Shown: positions 1 to 11,831 of the stretch, piece by piece
Position numbering within the stretch: the first letter of the stretch is position 1
Layout: each line of letters starts with the position of its first letter
DNA from: Limanda limanda
Taxonomy: Eukaryota; Chordata; Actinopteri; Pleuronectiformes; Pleuronectidae
Direction: 5' to 3'
Length of the DNA: 64,000 nt
Assembly: GCF_963576545.1 (NCBI RefSeq)
Contig: NC_083636.1
Coordinates: 4,654,856-4,718,855 of the forward strand
Made by a program: the position numbers and the translations under genes
The notes under the pieces: generated by a model
What the model was told of the DNA's origin: nothing
The model's input: only the letters and a program-made list of their open reading frames with translations
Database searches by the model: none

Positions 1-440
1 AAGTGTGGCCTCATCAGGGAGTTTTACAGCCTCCATAGTTCAAGGGCTGAAATCTAAAGACATTTTCCTGGCTCAAATGTATTCTTTGCATTTAAGATAC
101 TAGAACCAGGCAGGGAAACTTTATCAATAATAATCGCAACATAACTTTCATTGATAGCAATATGAATCTATATAATGTGTGGAGATATAACACACAATTC
201 ATCGACCTCAGACTTGTGAGATGCTGTTTGGAAACATTTCTATCTTGATGAAATGTTTGGCCAAATCATTGAGCCCTAACTGTATATATATAAATGTACC
301 TGGACTTGCAGCTTTCCTTTTCTGTCGGGGCTCCCACTCCCTGAGTAGATGGAAAACTACTTATCCTCTTTAAATCTCTCTTAAAGACATATTTTTAGAA
401 GTTTACTCTTAAAGACCTATTTTTTAAAATCAATTTACAA
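1..440. other. left-edge noncoding DNA
   Basis: AT-rich sequence with no convincing open reading frame, splice pattern or repeat end. I see nothing in it that I can name. It lies upstream of a LINE-like remnant and about 1 kb from the probable prkab1 promoter. Confidence 0.5.
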
Positions 441-555
441 TGATTCATCTTGCTCCGTCTTGCACTTTCATACATGCCTTAGTGAAACCTCAGTAACTCG
501 TTTGCAGCTTGTTCAAAATGCAGGTCATCTGTTGCTGGATCCGTTGCTCTCTCCT

Positions 556-612
<57 letters not shown>

Positions 613-960
613 CTCTCTTTCTCTCTCTCTTCTCTCCCCTCTTCTCCCTTTCACCTCTCCTCGCTCCCCCATTTCTCTCACGGCTCCCAGAGGCAGATGG
701 CCGCCCACACTCAGTCTGCTTCTGCTCGAGGTTTCTTCCCGTTAATGAGGGAGTTTTCTCTCTCTCCACACGGTCGCCACAGTGCTGCTCAGTGTGGGAA
801 CTGTTGGGTTTCTCTATAAATCTCAAGATCTCAACCTGATTATGTTATGATTTGGTGCTTAAAATTGAACTGAATTGAATACCTCTTATTTAATTTATTC
901 TTTTTTGTGTAAACAACTTTGTAACCTTGTTTTATTGCTATAAGAATAAAGTTATTATTA
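440..960 (+). repeat. LINE-like remnant with CT microsatellite
   Basis: Around 495-530 the plus strand reads as RLQLVQNAG, which resembles the conserved RLQLVQNAA segment near the C-terminus of fish L2/Rex-type LINE ORF2. After a long CT microsatellite comes sequence like a LINE 3' untranslated region, ending in an AATAAA at 945-950 and an ATT-rich tail. No reverse transcriptase domain remains, so this is a 5'-truncated fragment. The family assignment rests on one short motif and could be wrong. Confidence 0.45.
559..631. repeat. (CT)n microsatellite
   Basis: Nearly uninterrupted CT dinucleotides. The apparent long ORFs here on both strands (Leu-Ser or Arg-Glu runs) are artefacts of this repeat. 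Confidence 0.95.
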
Positions 961-1406
961 TTTTTCACTCTCTTCTAATCTGTAACACAGTTGTCTGTAT
1001 CTGTGCTCTAATGTCGTGTGACCTTCACTATTGTTTGCCTTCATCTTTTCATTTAATTTCTAACTCGTAACTCGTAAAGCACCTTGTAAAGTGTTTTTTT
1101 AAAGGTGGCTATAGTAAGTTCCTTATCCATGCACATTAAAATTTAACATTGGAAATAAACCTACACTGGAAATAAAGATTCACTTGCTTGACTTCCATCA
1201 TATTCACAGTCATAGCTCTTGATCCAGGCTTCCCTCTAGTGTCTATTACTTACAATTACATTTGCTATTTGCTGCAGATGTAGAAATATGACTGAGATCA
1301 TAAAATACTGCAGTAAACTAAATGTTTATCTGATATTAAGAGGGTCTGTATAAGTAAAATACTGCAGCTTTAATATATTCAACTGTTATGAGGTTTATGA
1401 ATCTAC

Positions 1407-1480
1407 TGCGCATGCGCAATAGGAGGAGAGGAGAGGAGGAGAGGATGAGGGGGCGTGGTTTGTTTTTGTGTGACGTACCG
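1407..1480 (+). promoter_or_regulatory. prkab1: probable prkab1 promoter
   Basis: The palindrome TGCGCATGCGCA at 1407-1418 matches the NRF-1 consensus. A GC/CACC-type box (GGGGGCGTGG) lies at 1449-1458 and a CRE-like TGACGT at 1471-1476. No TATA box is near. This fits a housekeeping promoter placed 2 kb upstream of the prkab1 start codon. The motifs are seen; promoter activity is inferred. Confidence 0.6.
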
Positions 1481-1489
1481 AATGTTTTG

Positions 1490-1568
1490 TTTTTGTGTTC
1501 CGGTGGAAAAGAGAAAAAATGGCTTCGAGGAGCTAACACGGGAAGTTACCAGGATAAACTCCGCTCAG
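1490..1568 (+). other. prkab1: probable noncoding exon 1 of prkab1
   Basis: Just downstream of the NRF-1/CRE cluster the sequence ends in CGCTCAG|GTAAAC, a good splice donor at 1568/1569. A matching acceptor (TTCCTATTCGCAG) at about 3402-3414 would join it to the exon holding the prkab1 start codon. Mammalian PRKAB1 also has a noncoding first exon. The transcription start is not visible, so the left border is approximate. Confidence 0.5.
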
Positions 1569-3414
1569 GTAAACAAAACTAAAAAACACCAAGCCGCTGT
1601 CTTCACCGTCTCTGTCTTTTACATCTTTAACGGCTGCTACTTCCTGTGTAGCAGCTAGCTCCTTTAGCTCTGCGTTAGCCGATGCTAGCTGCTGGCTAAC
1701 GCTAGCTTCCGGTGGTTTAAACCCCCTCGCAGCTCACGTTACACCTCACTGACTGGAAGCTGAACCTCCTGATATCCAGTTGGTGTCGTGCAGACGAATC
1801 CAGCTGTGGTTTCATTTTGAGTTTAATTCATATTCGTCCTGGTTTTTAAGAAGGAGCTAATATCCGTTAGCCCCCTTGTAGCAGGTTAGCATCCTGCAGG
1901 GGGCTAGCATCACTTGGTACTTCATTTAAGCGTTCATGAAGAACAACAACACATGCTGCATTGTTTTGTATTTGTTTTATAGTAACTGATCTCATTGCTG
2001 TTAATGGTTTATCTTTAATATTGTCCTTTAAGAGTTGTTGTGTTGATGCAGTAGAGGCTAAAACCCTGGTAAATGACAAATACTGTTAAACTACCCAAAT
2101 TATTTTTAATGGGATGTTGAATTAAACTCTTTCTGTGATCACACGTTTACAGGAAAATAGATCTTATTCATAACAATAATAAGACTTAACTTTACGTGTA
2201 TAGCACATTTTTAATATCAAGTTTACGAAGTACTTTGACCGCAAAGCATGGAAAGGAGGCCAGACATCCACATTCAAGTTAAATTAATAAATATAGAGCA
2301 GCTATGTCACTTGAAAACTTGAACACGTAAGAGCAGTACATGAGAAGGTGAAAAGAATACGATAAATACACGACATCGCATGAAAACATGTCTATAAAAA
2401 TGGGTTTTAAGAAGTGATTAAGAAGAAGCCACTGAGTCTGCAAGCCTTATGTTTATGATTCTCTAAAAAATAATATATATAATTAATATAAACCTTCAGA
2501 TTCAGACAGTGAACCAGACCTTTCTGTAACTGAATCACCTACATCTGATTATTTTGAACAGTATATTTTACAATTTAAAAAGACGTTGGTTTCCTGGTCA
2601 CCTCTAGTAGCAGTTCAGAGTTTGGCTGCCTATTGGTTTCAGTTCATTTCACACTGGTATGCAACTTAATTAGCACCTTGCAATAGATAATCCATTTCTG
2701 TAAATGCCAAGGTCATGCAATGAATAACTTACTTGTGCTGCTGACACTGCTGGGTCTTCACTGCATTGCTATTATGCAGCAGCAGCATTTCACACAAGTA
2801 AAAGTAAATAAGTCAATTAATGAAAGCCGATATACGTTGATTATAATAAGTGTCCTATGTTACCAAGGTTTCTAGTCTCATATTTATTAGAAGGTGCATG
2901 GACCCAGCAAACATTGGCCTTTAAGAGAGATTAATTGTTATATTGAAATAGATTAGTTGAGCATAACATATCAATATGATTAAACACTGCAGATTGCCAA
3001 GTGGCATGTGGAAAAATACTCACCGTTCCTTTGGCTGTAAAGAGTACTTGTATATATAATACTGTGTAAAGAACACATATCTTTCTTTCAGATGAATACA
3101 CCCTAGTAATACATTTAGTGAATGAGTACAAGTCCAACAACCCTTCTCACAGGAGTCTGACACACTGCTGCTTGTAATTCGTAAGAGCCCACACTTCAGT
3201 TAGCTTATCCTGCTCCTGCGCTCATTGTCAACTGCTCCAGGTAAGAAATTTAGTGCCCGGGGTGTAAAAAATCGTTCTCGTCTGAGTGATGATGTCTTTA
3301 AAAGCAATTCACGTTGCCAGCCTTCCAGCGCTGACTCGTCAATGATTAATGACTTTATTAAAAAAAAATGTCACATATTCTTCAGTCTGAGTTTGTCGGC
3401 TTTCCTATTCGCAG
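1569..3414 (+). other. prkab1: prkab1 intron 1 (5' UTR intron)
   Basis: AT-rich sequence between the probable noncoding exon and the exon with the start codon. It contains only short random ORFs and no repeat or RNA gene that I could recognise. Confidence 0.45.
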
Positions 3415-3447
3415 TGACCCTGCATCGGGCAACAGGAAGACAAAGCC

Positions 3448-6279
3448 ATGGGGAATACGAGCAGTGAGAGGGCTGCGCTGGGCCAGGGGGAGAAGGCTCA
3501 GCGGAGGGACAGCAGAGGTGCCAAGGAGGGCGACAGGCCCAAAATCCTGATGGACAGCCCTGAAGATGCAGATATTTTCCATGCTGAAGATATGAAAGTA
3601 AGTCACGCTGGTGTATCAGACAGGTTTTCTACTGCTGACGTGAACGTTTGGTACTTGAAGAGTCTCAAACTCATGTTTACGTATATCGTAAATGAACAAA
3701 TAAGCTAACGGCCAGTCTATACTTACTGTACTCTAGCAGTACAGCTCACAAAGGTGGACACCTCCAACGCATTTGCAGGATCTGCACTAATGGGGAAAGT
3801 ATAAACCGGCCTTAATGGGGGTTTTGTGATTGATATTTCAGGCTCCGTTACAGAAAGAGGAGTTTCTCGCTTGGCAGCAAGATTTAGAAGCTGAAGACAA
3901 AGGGCCAACTTTAGACAGACCAACAGTCTTTCGCTGGACTGGAGATGGCAAAGAGGTCTACCTCTCTGGCTCCTTTAACAACTGGGTCAACAAGATACCA
4001 CTTATTAGAAGGTGAGGGTTTACTTTCGTACCCCTCGTTTATACATGTTTGATAAGATATGGTTTACCGTTTTTCATTGACGCTCGCAAACAATCAAAGA
4101 GCATGGAAACAGCTGATTGTTCTGTTAGAATGATGTTCCATTATCATTATTTTTTAAATTTAGATTACTTAATTCGAGGGAAAACTTATTATTTACGAGG
4201 ATGAACATTCAAAGAGACGTTGCTCTGTCCACTCACCTCTTTAACAAATGTTCTCTTCTGTCAAAGTCAAAACACCTTTGTGGCCATTGTCGATCTGCCT
4301 GAGGGGGAGCATCAGTACAAGTTTTATGTAGACGGTCAGTGGACCCACGACCCAACTGAGGTCAGTGATTATACTCATTATCATGCACTCATTTTGATAA
4401 ACAAGCTTTTATCTGTAACTATCCAACATGACAGCATGTTGTAGGGTGGATTTCTCCCTATGTTACATATAGACGCTTTCTTTATGTGGCTGCTTTCTAC
4501 CTGGACATTTCCTCTTTATCTTCCTGTAGTTTTTCCCATCAGCATGTTTAGATTAATGTGTTGATGCAAACAATGATCTGAGTGAGACCTATAATTCAGT
4601 TTAAATATAAGAATCAGAATCTCTCTGCTGCAAGGAAAGAGTTTCAAATCAGATGAAAAATACCACTCATCATGTAAACTTGGCAAAACTCTGGACAATT
4701 TGATAGCTTCATTTGTGAATCTGCTGTTTCCTCACAGCCGGTTGTAACCAGCCAGCTCGGCACAGTCAACAACATCATCCAGGTGAAGAAGACCGACTTT
4801 GAGGTGTTTGACGCGCTGATGGTGGACTCGCAGAAATGTTCTGACATGTCAGGTGAGTGCTGCCAGCTGCTGTCTGTGTCTGCTCTGCTTAGACTCACGG
4901 ATGCAGAGTACAGGTTTGTCGAAATGGGCATGAAAATCTGGGAAAAAAGGTTCTGTGTATTCTTATATTCGGACACTGTACACCCACTGCATGGTGGACC
5001 TTATCAACCTAGCTCTGCCCCTTTTCCCTTCCTCAATCAGACCTCTCCAGCTCTCCTCCCGGACCATATCATCAGGACGCCTATATTCCCAAACAGGAAG
5101 AGAAGATTAAGTCTCCGCCCATTCTGCCTCCACACTTACTCCAGGTCATCCTCAACAAAGACACTGGGATTTCTGTGAGTAGCTGAGATCAATCAAATGA
5201 TTTACATCGTGAATTTTCTGGAAACTGTACTGAAAACAAATAAAAGTCAAAATATTGCAATTTAATGGAAAAATTGGATCATGGACTTCATTTGTTATTT
5301 CATTACAGCATTCAAACATAATATAAAGCCACATAAATACAGGAGTGGAATTAAACTGCAAGAACCAGATAAAACACACGTTAAAATGAGACACAGAATA
5401 TAGAAAATAACAAATTGGATGATAAATCATGTCTGTTTTGAAATTCTTCATTTTGCACGTGTTTCTTTTCATTTTTCTCTTTCAGTGTGACCCTGCTTTA
5501 CTCCCAGAACCCAACCATGTCATGCTCAACCACCTCTATGCACTGTCCATTAAGGTAAGGTCTCAAGGTGACAGGAAGATTTATTAGCATTTTAATAGAG
5601 TACGCGTGTGATGATAACAAATTCATATCAGGGGAGTTCAAGGGCAGATGATTCCAACAATTTGACAGAGGAAAACCAGACTAGAAGTGCGTGGTAAGTT
5701 ATGAATAAATACAGACAGCAGCGTCAGAACAAATGGGGGGAAAACCCATCAATTTGAAGTATCAACCCATCACATATCATCAGAGATTTATCTGCTGTTG
5801 CGGTTTTCTCGGCTCAAATAAAAGTAGGCGGCTAGGGTTAGTCACCAAATGTGTTTCATACAAAATGTCCACTTTGTGTTTCCCTGAAGTGTTGTAGTGA
5901 TGAGCTGCAGGGAGGTGGTAGTGTGACAGCACAACAAAAACAATCACGTCTCTTTCTACGAACGTCAGAGCAGTAACATAGTGGTGGTAGACATCTCATT
6001 TCCTGACTCTAGATGGGGATTAGTGGGCAGAGAGTCGTTGAGTTACTGGGCGGCCCTCCCACTAATCTCTGTGGTTTGTATGTATCGCTATGCTGCACAT
6101 GGTAAACCCGATATCAATGTGCTGCTGTGTAACTGTCGGCGTGAATTCCATTGTTTTAGAAAGAGTCTGTAATCGTACTTCCATTATCTTCCCTCTCACA
6201 GGATGGGGTGATGGTGCTCAGTGGGACGCATCGCTACAAGAAGAAGTACGTCACCACCTTACTCTACAAGCCTATCTGA
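3448..6279 (+). CDS. prkab1: AMP-activated protein kinase subunit beta-1 (seven coding exons)
   Basis: Regulatory and scaffold subunit of AMPK. It ties the alpha kinase to the gamma nucleotide sensor and binds glycogen. Coding exons are 3448-3597, 3842-4011, 4267-4360, 4738-4852, 5041-5174, 5486-5554 and 6202-6279, all with GT-AG borders. They sum to 810 nt, or 269 residues plus stop; human beta-1 has 270. The start MGNTSSERAAL gives the N-myristoylated Gly2. The carbohydrate-binding module spans exons 2-3 (PTVFRWTG, YLSGSFNNW, LPEGEHQYKF, DGQWTHDP), and the conserved Ser after RR fits the Ser108 position. The C-terminal alpha/gamma-binding domain runs from PPILPPHLLQVILNKD to the end, YVTTLLYKPI. 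The N-terminus and the CSDMS segment point to beta-1 rather than beta-2. No damage is seen. In human, PRKAB1 and PLA2G1B both lie on 12q24, which agrees with the neighbouring array. Confidence 0.96.
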
Positions 6280-6795
6280 GTGGAGATGTTTTTACTTCTA
6301 TCCCAGTGGGTCAACTGTACACTGAGTGTACAAAATATAAGCTCCACCTGCCTTTTCCTATGAAACAGAGAGAACGAGTGAATCCAGGCCCTTATCAGGC
6401 CTGAGTTTCACCTGATAGGTCTTCATTCTGTAAAGAGTTACAGCTTCATTTTAAAATCAAAGTTTTATTTGCAGTAAAGTCAGGATAGTTTTTTTTTTAC
6501 ATGCCCTGAATACAATGAATTAACAAAAACGAGATTAAATAACACGGTAGACAAACGACATATCAACAGATTAATGCACAGAGCGTTAAGTTAAATGATG
6601 ACGATACTTTATCCTTGAATCTTTAACATGGCTCGGAGATTATATATTGTACACTCACTGTAAACCCAGCTGTTGTACACATCTGTCCAGGATGACCAAT
6701 GTCAGTCAGTTACTCCAATCCTCCATAATCTGCCTTTACTTGTTCACTGACTGCCCTCTGTAGTAACTGTGCTTTGTAGACCTAGAGAGGCATTA
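6280..6795 (+). other. prkab1: prkab1 3' UTR and flank
   Basis: No open reading frame. An ATTAAA at 6534-6539 is a possible polyadenylation signal. The flank then passes into a module (from about 6796) that recurs at 17041, showing that the end of the prkab1 flank was caught in the pla2g1b duplications. Confidence 0.4.
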
Positions 6796-9700
6796 ACAAT
6801 GAGGTAGGACCCGGAGAACATGTCTATGTTTGAATTAGACATGAATACACTGAGGAGAATGGGTTACGCGATGGAAATCCCTCGGCTTCACGAGGCTGCC
6901 GCCGTCTTTCCTCTATAATGGTGGAACAATCAAGAATGTGAATGTTATAACGTTAAAAGATGCACTGCAGTAGTTCTCCACTGTTTCCTTTATGCCTGTT
7001 TATCTTGAAATAGTTTTATTTGGTATGATCACAGAGCACACAGTAGATATTTTTGTATTATTTGTGAAGTATTCAGTTGTATATATTATTTTTTACCTTG
7101 GTTGATGGTGTCATCTTAATATAGTTGCAGTGTTGTGGTCCGTTGCCATTTCAGTCAAGTGTCCGAGCACATTGCTAGTTTGGACCAAGACGACGTAGTT
7201 GAGACCAAAACCAGAGCAAATTATTATGTTGTCATGAATTAACTTGATCTAAACTCTAAATTAACTGCACTACGATAGTAAACATTTATTTTTGTGTAGA
7301 ATGTACACACAGTGTATGTATCCTGATCAGGTACAACGTTCACACTTACGACACGACAATGTATCAGAAGAATAATACATACATTAGTATAATGTATAAT
7401 ACTTATGTGTACACATACATTTTGATCATCTCTGCAGTTTTGATGCACTGATATACTCCTTAATTTACACAGTGTAAATACAGTGCGCTACTTCAGAGTC
7501 AAACGCAATGACTGTTTATAAAAATGTATGACAAGTCTCCACTTCTGTTTTGCAGAAAAACACTTGAACATACATTTTGTTAAATAATTGAAGCCATCTT
7601 TAAGAAAAACATATTGAGCATGCACATTGACTTTTATGTCTAGGTGCAGTTTATGACCTATACTGCATCCAGCCACCAGGGGGAAACCAAGACAGTTTGG
7701 TACCACTTAGGGAAAGGTGTCATGTCGGCCATCTTTATTTACAGTCTATGGTCACACCATACAGTTTGTCCCTGGCCTCAGTTAATATGGCATCAATTTG
7801 ATTTTGACACTATTTAGTTGCAATACCAGTTTCTATAAAGTGAGAGTTGATAGAAGAGTTATGGTGAATGGAAAAGATGACATAAATGGAAACACATTGT
7901 GACCAAGTGACGCACATTGGCTTGAAGAACCACAAAACTGATAAAGGGAACGGCTCAGGATTGTGTAACTAAAATGCGATTTGATCACTGCTGTTAAATT
8001 AATTGAGCTTATCTCGACACGCAGCTCAAACACAGTGACACAACAAAACCACAACGCAGTTTGGCAACGCACTCGCCACAGTCCAAGCGATTAGGAAACA
8101 TTTTGGTTAAAGCCTTGTATGTGTGCGAGCTGCGTTACTGAAGAGTTGCTGTCAACATGTTTGTATTGTTATTGATCTTAAGGACTGAAATTCTGACTTA
8201 AACCATCAATATGTATTTGTCACATGTTGGTGTCTGGGTGTAACAGCCGTGAACAAAAAGACGATCTTCTGCGTTCTGCTGTTGTCTCTGAATCGACGTG
8301 GTGATGATTTGTTGATGAGAAGATGCTCGACATTCAGATAATGCTGTGTCATTAAATGAAATGTGTTGTTGAGCCTTTGACTCGTGCTGGTTCATGCACA
8401 TTTTAGATTTTGAGAGATATTTGTATTAAAGATCCTGTTACAGTTCAAATCTGTGTGCAGTCTGAGTCGTGTGTGTTGGCAGCTTCAATCAAACACTGTT
8501 TTTTTAGAAAAAAGTGATGAGTAGTTTGGACTAATCTCTGATGAACCAGACAGAAGCTTCTTAAATGTTTAAAACATGAAGTTGTCAAACAACCTCAGAC
8601 GACAAGAGAGAGTTGGAAGAAAAGTGGGAGAAATGAGCTTTACTCAGAAAGACTGAGCAGAGGACTCATGGAATGAGTTATGAAAACAGAGAATGGAGTG
8701 ACTGAATGAGGTGCAGCAACCAAACCATTCATTTATTTCTTTACTTTATATGATTATATATATATATAAGTTGAAAATATGAAAACCTTTTCACCTAAAA
8801 AGGAAAAAGAAAAACAGAGTAACGCAGCTTTTTTTAATGACTTCACTCACAATTAAGTGGAATACAAACGTACATACATTACTTTTTATCAATATTTCCA
8901 ATGAAACCTGGATGAGAACAACCAACCACACACGTGTATTAATCTTCTAGTTTTGCATCAATACTAAAGAAACCCACTTTATTTTATTATATATATATAT
9001 CATTTCATTTTCAAATGTCTCTTTTTCTTTAGTTATAATTAGGGTTGCAAAATTCCGGGAATATTCAAAGTTGGAAACTTTCCATGGGAATTAACGGGAA
9101 TATACGGGAATTAACGGGTATAAACTGGAAATGTTGTGGATAATTTATACTAACTGTATTTACCTTGTCATATACAGACATAAATATAAACATTTTTTTT
9201 TTGTTATAGGCTAATTTGAGCCCTGAGGAAACTTTGGGCACTTGACTATATGCTTCTGCATCGTTGTGTCATTCGTAACATAGGTCTTTGCACAGTATTT
9301 GCAAATGTACACAGCCTTTCCTTCTACATTGGATGAGGTGAAATGTCTCCACACATGAGAGAGTGCACGTGGCATTGTTCTGTAGAATAAGATGAGAAAA
9401 AAGTTTGTAAGAAAACACTAATGCAATGCCAGAGATATAAATAGTTAGCCAAACAATTGGAATCGTCTGTGAAAATATTTTACAATTGACCTCAATAGCT
9501 CTGCTGTAGTGTGCAGGATGTTGGGAATTATCTGTGAATGTGATGGAAGAATGCACAGTGGAGGGTTGAAAAATAGGGTTTTGAATGATGTTTTTATTGC
9601 TCAGCGTTTAATTTACGTTTTTTTTTTTTTTTTTTTCAAAATTCCCAAAATTCCCGAGCTTAACTTCCCATAGAAAGTTTCCGGAAAGTTTCCGGATATT

Positions 9701-9860
9701 TACCGGAAACTTTCCGCCCCTTTGCAACCCTAGTTATAATACAAAGCAATACACTGGCCACTGTAAGAAAGCACACTTTTACACATAAAGAGTAGAAAGG
9801 TCCACAGTATGAATCCTCTCTCTCACCCAGTTAACATCGCTGAGTGGTCACTGAGCTGCT
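6796..9860. repeat. pla2g1b flanking module, copy 1
   Basis: Closely matches 17041-19329: both start near ACAATGAGGTAGG, share the GAACATGTCTATGTTTGAAT stretch and run on to the CACTGGCCACTGTAAG stretch upstream of exon 1. Parts recur before the other pla2g1b copies too. It holds no gene. ORFs such as 7488-7706 exist in both copies only because the DNA was duplicated. Confidence 0.8.
9040..9732 (-). mobile_element. hAT-type element with BED zinc-finger remnant
   Basis: Perfect terminal repeats TAGGGTTGC and GCAACCCTA, longer imperfect ones inside, and an 8-bp target duplication GTTATAAT (9032-9039 and 9733-9740). The empty site TTAGTTATAATACAGCAC is present in sister modules, for example at about 15456 and 26036. 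On the minus strand around 9240-9355 the sequence codes for WRHFTSS, then ICKYC, then MQKHIVKC. This is the C-x2-C ... H-x4-C pattern of a BED finger, as in hAT transposases. No catalytic domain remains, so the element is non-autonomous. Confidence 0.85.
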
Positions 9861-9970
9861 GAACTATGACTTCACAGGAAAGTTAAGCGCATTGGAGTTT
9901 TTCTCTCGAATGTTGGTTCCTGTTTGAATCTCTGATGCTTCATATAAGGAGGACCTGCACTGTGAGCTGG

Positions 9971-10532
9971 TCAAAGGAGGGCGCTTAACCAGTTCAGGAC
10001 AGAAATCCAGTGCCTGATGTCTGACAGCTCGCCGGTTTTGGACTACTATGACTACGGCTGCTACTGTGGATATGGCGGCTCTGGCATGCCTGTGGACGAG
10101 CTGGACAGGTTGTGATTCATTCACTCTCTCTCTCTCTCTATCATGAAATACAAAGGCCTTTTCTCCATGTCTGAACACTTGTGTTGTCAAACCTGCAGGT
10201 GCTGCCAAGTGCACGACAAGTGTTACGGTGACGCCATGCAGCTCGACGCATGCTGGCCCATCATCAACAACCCTTACAACGAGTTCTACGGCTACAGATG
10301 TGCCAAACAAAGCAAGATGATCACCTGTGGCAGTGAGTGCACCGAGACGAGCATGAGGTTATTAAAGAAAATAAATAACCTCCTAACCACCTTGTGCACT
10401 TTCTCCTCCTCAGAGAACAACAACGCCTGTGAGATGTTCATCTGCGAGTGTGACGGGAAGACTGCCGAGTGTTTCGCCAGATCGCCTTATAACCCCGAGA
10501 ACCAGAGACTGCCCAGTGAGCGATGTCAGTAG
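9971..10532 (+). pseudogene. pla2g1b-like: pla2g1b copy A: group IB PLA2 lacking exon 1
   Basis: Exon 2 remnant 9971-10108, exon 3 at 10199-10332, exon 4 at 10414-10532. The calcium loop (YGCYCGYGG), the catalytic [11 protein letters not shown] with His48/Asp49, and the C-terminal ICECDGK with the Asp99 position are all intact, and the last three exons stay in frame to TAG. The signal-peptide exon, intron 1 and start of exon 2 are gone: the 5' leader GAGCTGG joins directly to CAAAGGAGG inside exon 2. Only an internal Met at 10017 is left as a start, which would give a non-secreted fragment. Sequence class is that of copies D and H ([11 protein letters not shown] type). A probable poly(A) signal is at 10912-10917. 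Most likely a pseudogene. Confidence 0.88.
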
Positions 10533-11109
10533 AAGACTTCTGCAGTTAATCGAACGCAGGATCCACTCCCACACACGACACACCCATCACTGAGCTCTCA
10601 GGAGCGGCAGCAGCTTGTTTCGTCCGCTCATTGAAATACTCCACTGACTTTTTACTGTCACATTCTCAAGGTCATGGTTTTCTTTTCTCCTTCTTTCTCT
10701 GCGCTGCATCTCTATTGTTAGCTGTGGATCTGTAACCTGACAAGAAACACCAGTAGATCTGCATCTCTCATTAACTGATGCCCGGTTATTCACCGGTACA
10801 ATCCTAACTCAAGTTTCCAATAGAGGGCGCTCTCATCTTGCTCTTGAGGTTTACAGACTTTAGACTTTAATATTGGCAATTTATCAAATTATACAAATGC
10901 TTGCAGTACTTAATAAAGAAGATAAAACAAATTATTAGGTTTGTGTGTGTATGAATTTATAGAGTTTTTGTATTTCTTGTGTAGTATTCAGTTGTATATA
11001 TTCTTTTTTACCTTGGTTAATGATCTTATCTTAATATAGTTGCCGTTGGGACCTGGTATTTGTGAACTACAGTTCGGCCTACATGTTTAGTTAATAGCCT
11101 AAGACCGCA

Positions 11110-11602
11110 TGTCCTTTGTTCTGGAGAAAACTAGTGCCTCCAGAACTCAGTCTCCCAGGGTGCTTCAATGTCATACAGAGGTGTGAAAGCTGACCGGAGA
11201 CACTAGTGTCAACCACCATTGGTCACTCTGAGTCCCTTGACCAATAAGATCACCAAGCCAATAGAAGGCCAGGTCTCCCCCTCTTCTTCCTCTTTCCATG
11301 CACCTCTCAGAGAGAAGCACACCGCTCTTCCTCGATCTTTTTCAACAAACCTTCTCAGAGGAGAAGGGTGGCTGTCCAGCTCACTCTTTCAACTCAAATC
11401 AACCTAATGGAGAAGAGGTGCAGCTTGCAACCCACCTCAACAAGGAAACCTCCTCCCAATCCAAGCTCTACCAACCTTCAAGCGGTGACGCGATGTCCTG
11501 CTTGAGAACTTCCAACAGCAACTGAGGGGGGGGGCAACCGCCATTTTGGAAGCACGCTGACTCACACAGACACACACACGCATACTAACATACACATCTT
11601 TA
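11110..11602. repeat. unidentified repeated segment, copy 1
   Basis: The stretch from ACCGCATGTC to the CACACATCTTTA site matches 24030-24618. It contains CTCCAGAACTCAGTCTCCCA, a CCAAT-type ATTGG and a pyrimidine-rich run, and could be part of an LTR, but I could not find TG...CA ends with a target duplication. In this copy it is interrupted by the hAT element at 11603. Confidence 0.6.
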
Positions 11603-11831
11603 CAGTGGCGATTTTAGCCTGAAATTTCTGGTGGGGCAATTTTGTATGACGTCATGTCACCGTCACAAAAATAGAGGTAGCTGATTAATATAAGCAGTAG
11701 GCCAATATAGACCACCAGTAAGATATATTATGGGCTGCATTTTGAGTGCCAGCAGGTAGCAGAAATCCTATTTCAAATACATTTCACATTCTTTAGCACT
11801 CAGCGCAACACAAAGATGTTGCCTATAATAC

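Noticed and set aside
460..826. Overlapping ORFs of 115-119 codons on both strands
   Set aside because: They are produced by the CT/GA microsatellite, giving Leu-Ser or Arg-Glu runs. No family resemblance apart from the short LINE motif.
7488..7706. 72-codon ORF conserved at 7488 and 17736 (minus strand)
   Set aside because: Identical because the whole module is duplicated; no start context, no splice pattern, no known family, and decayed in the modules at 33921 and 49025.
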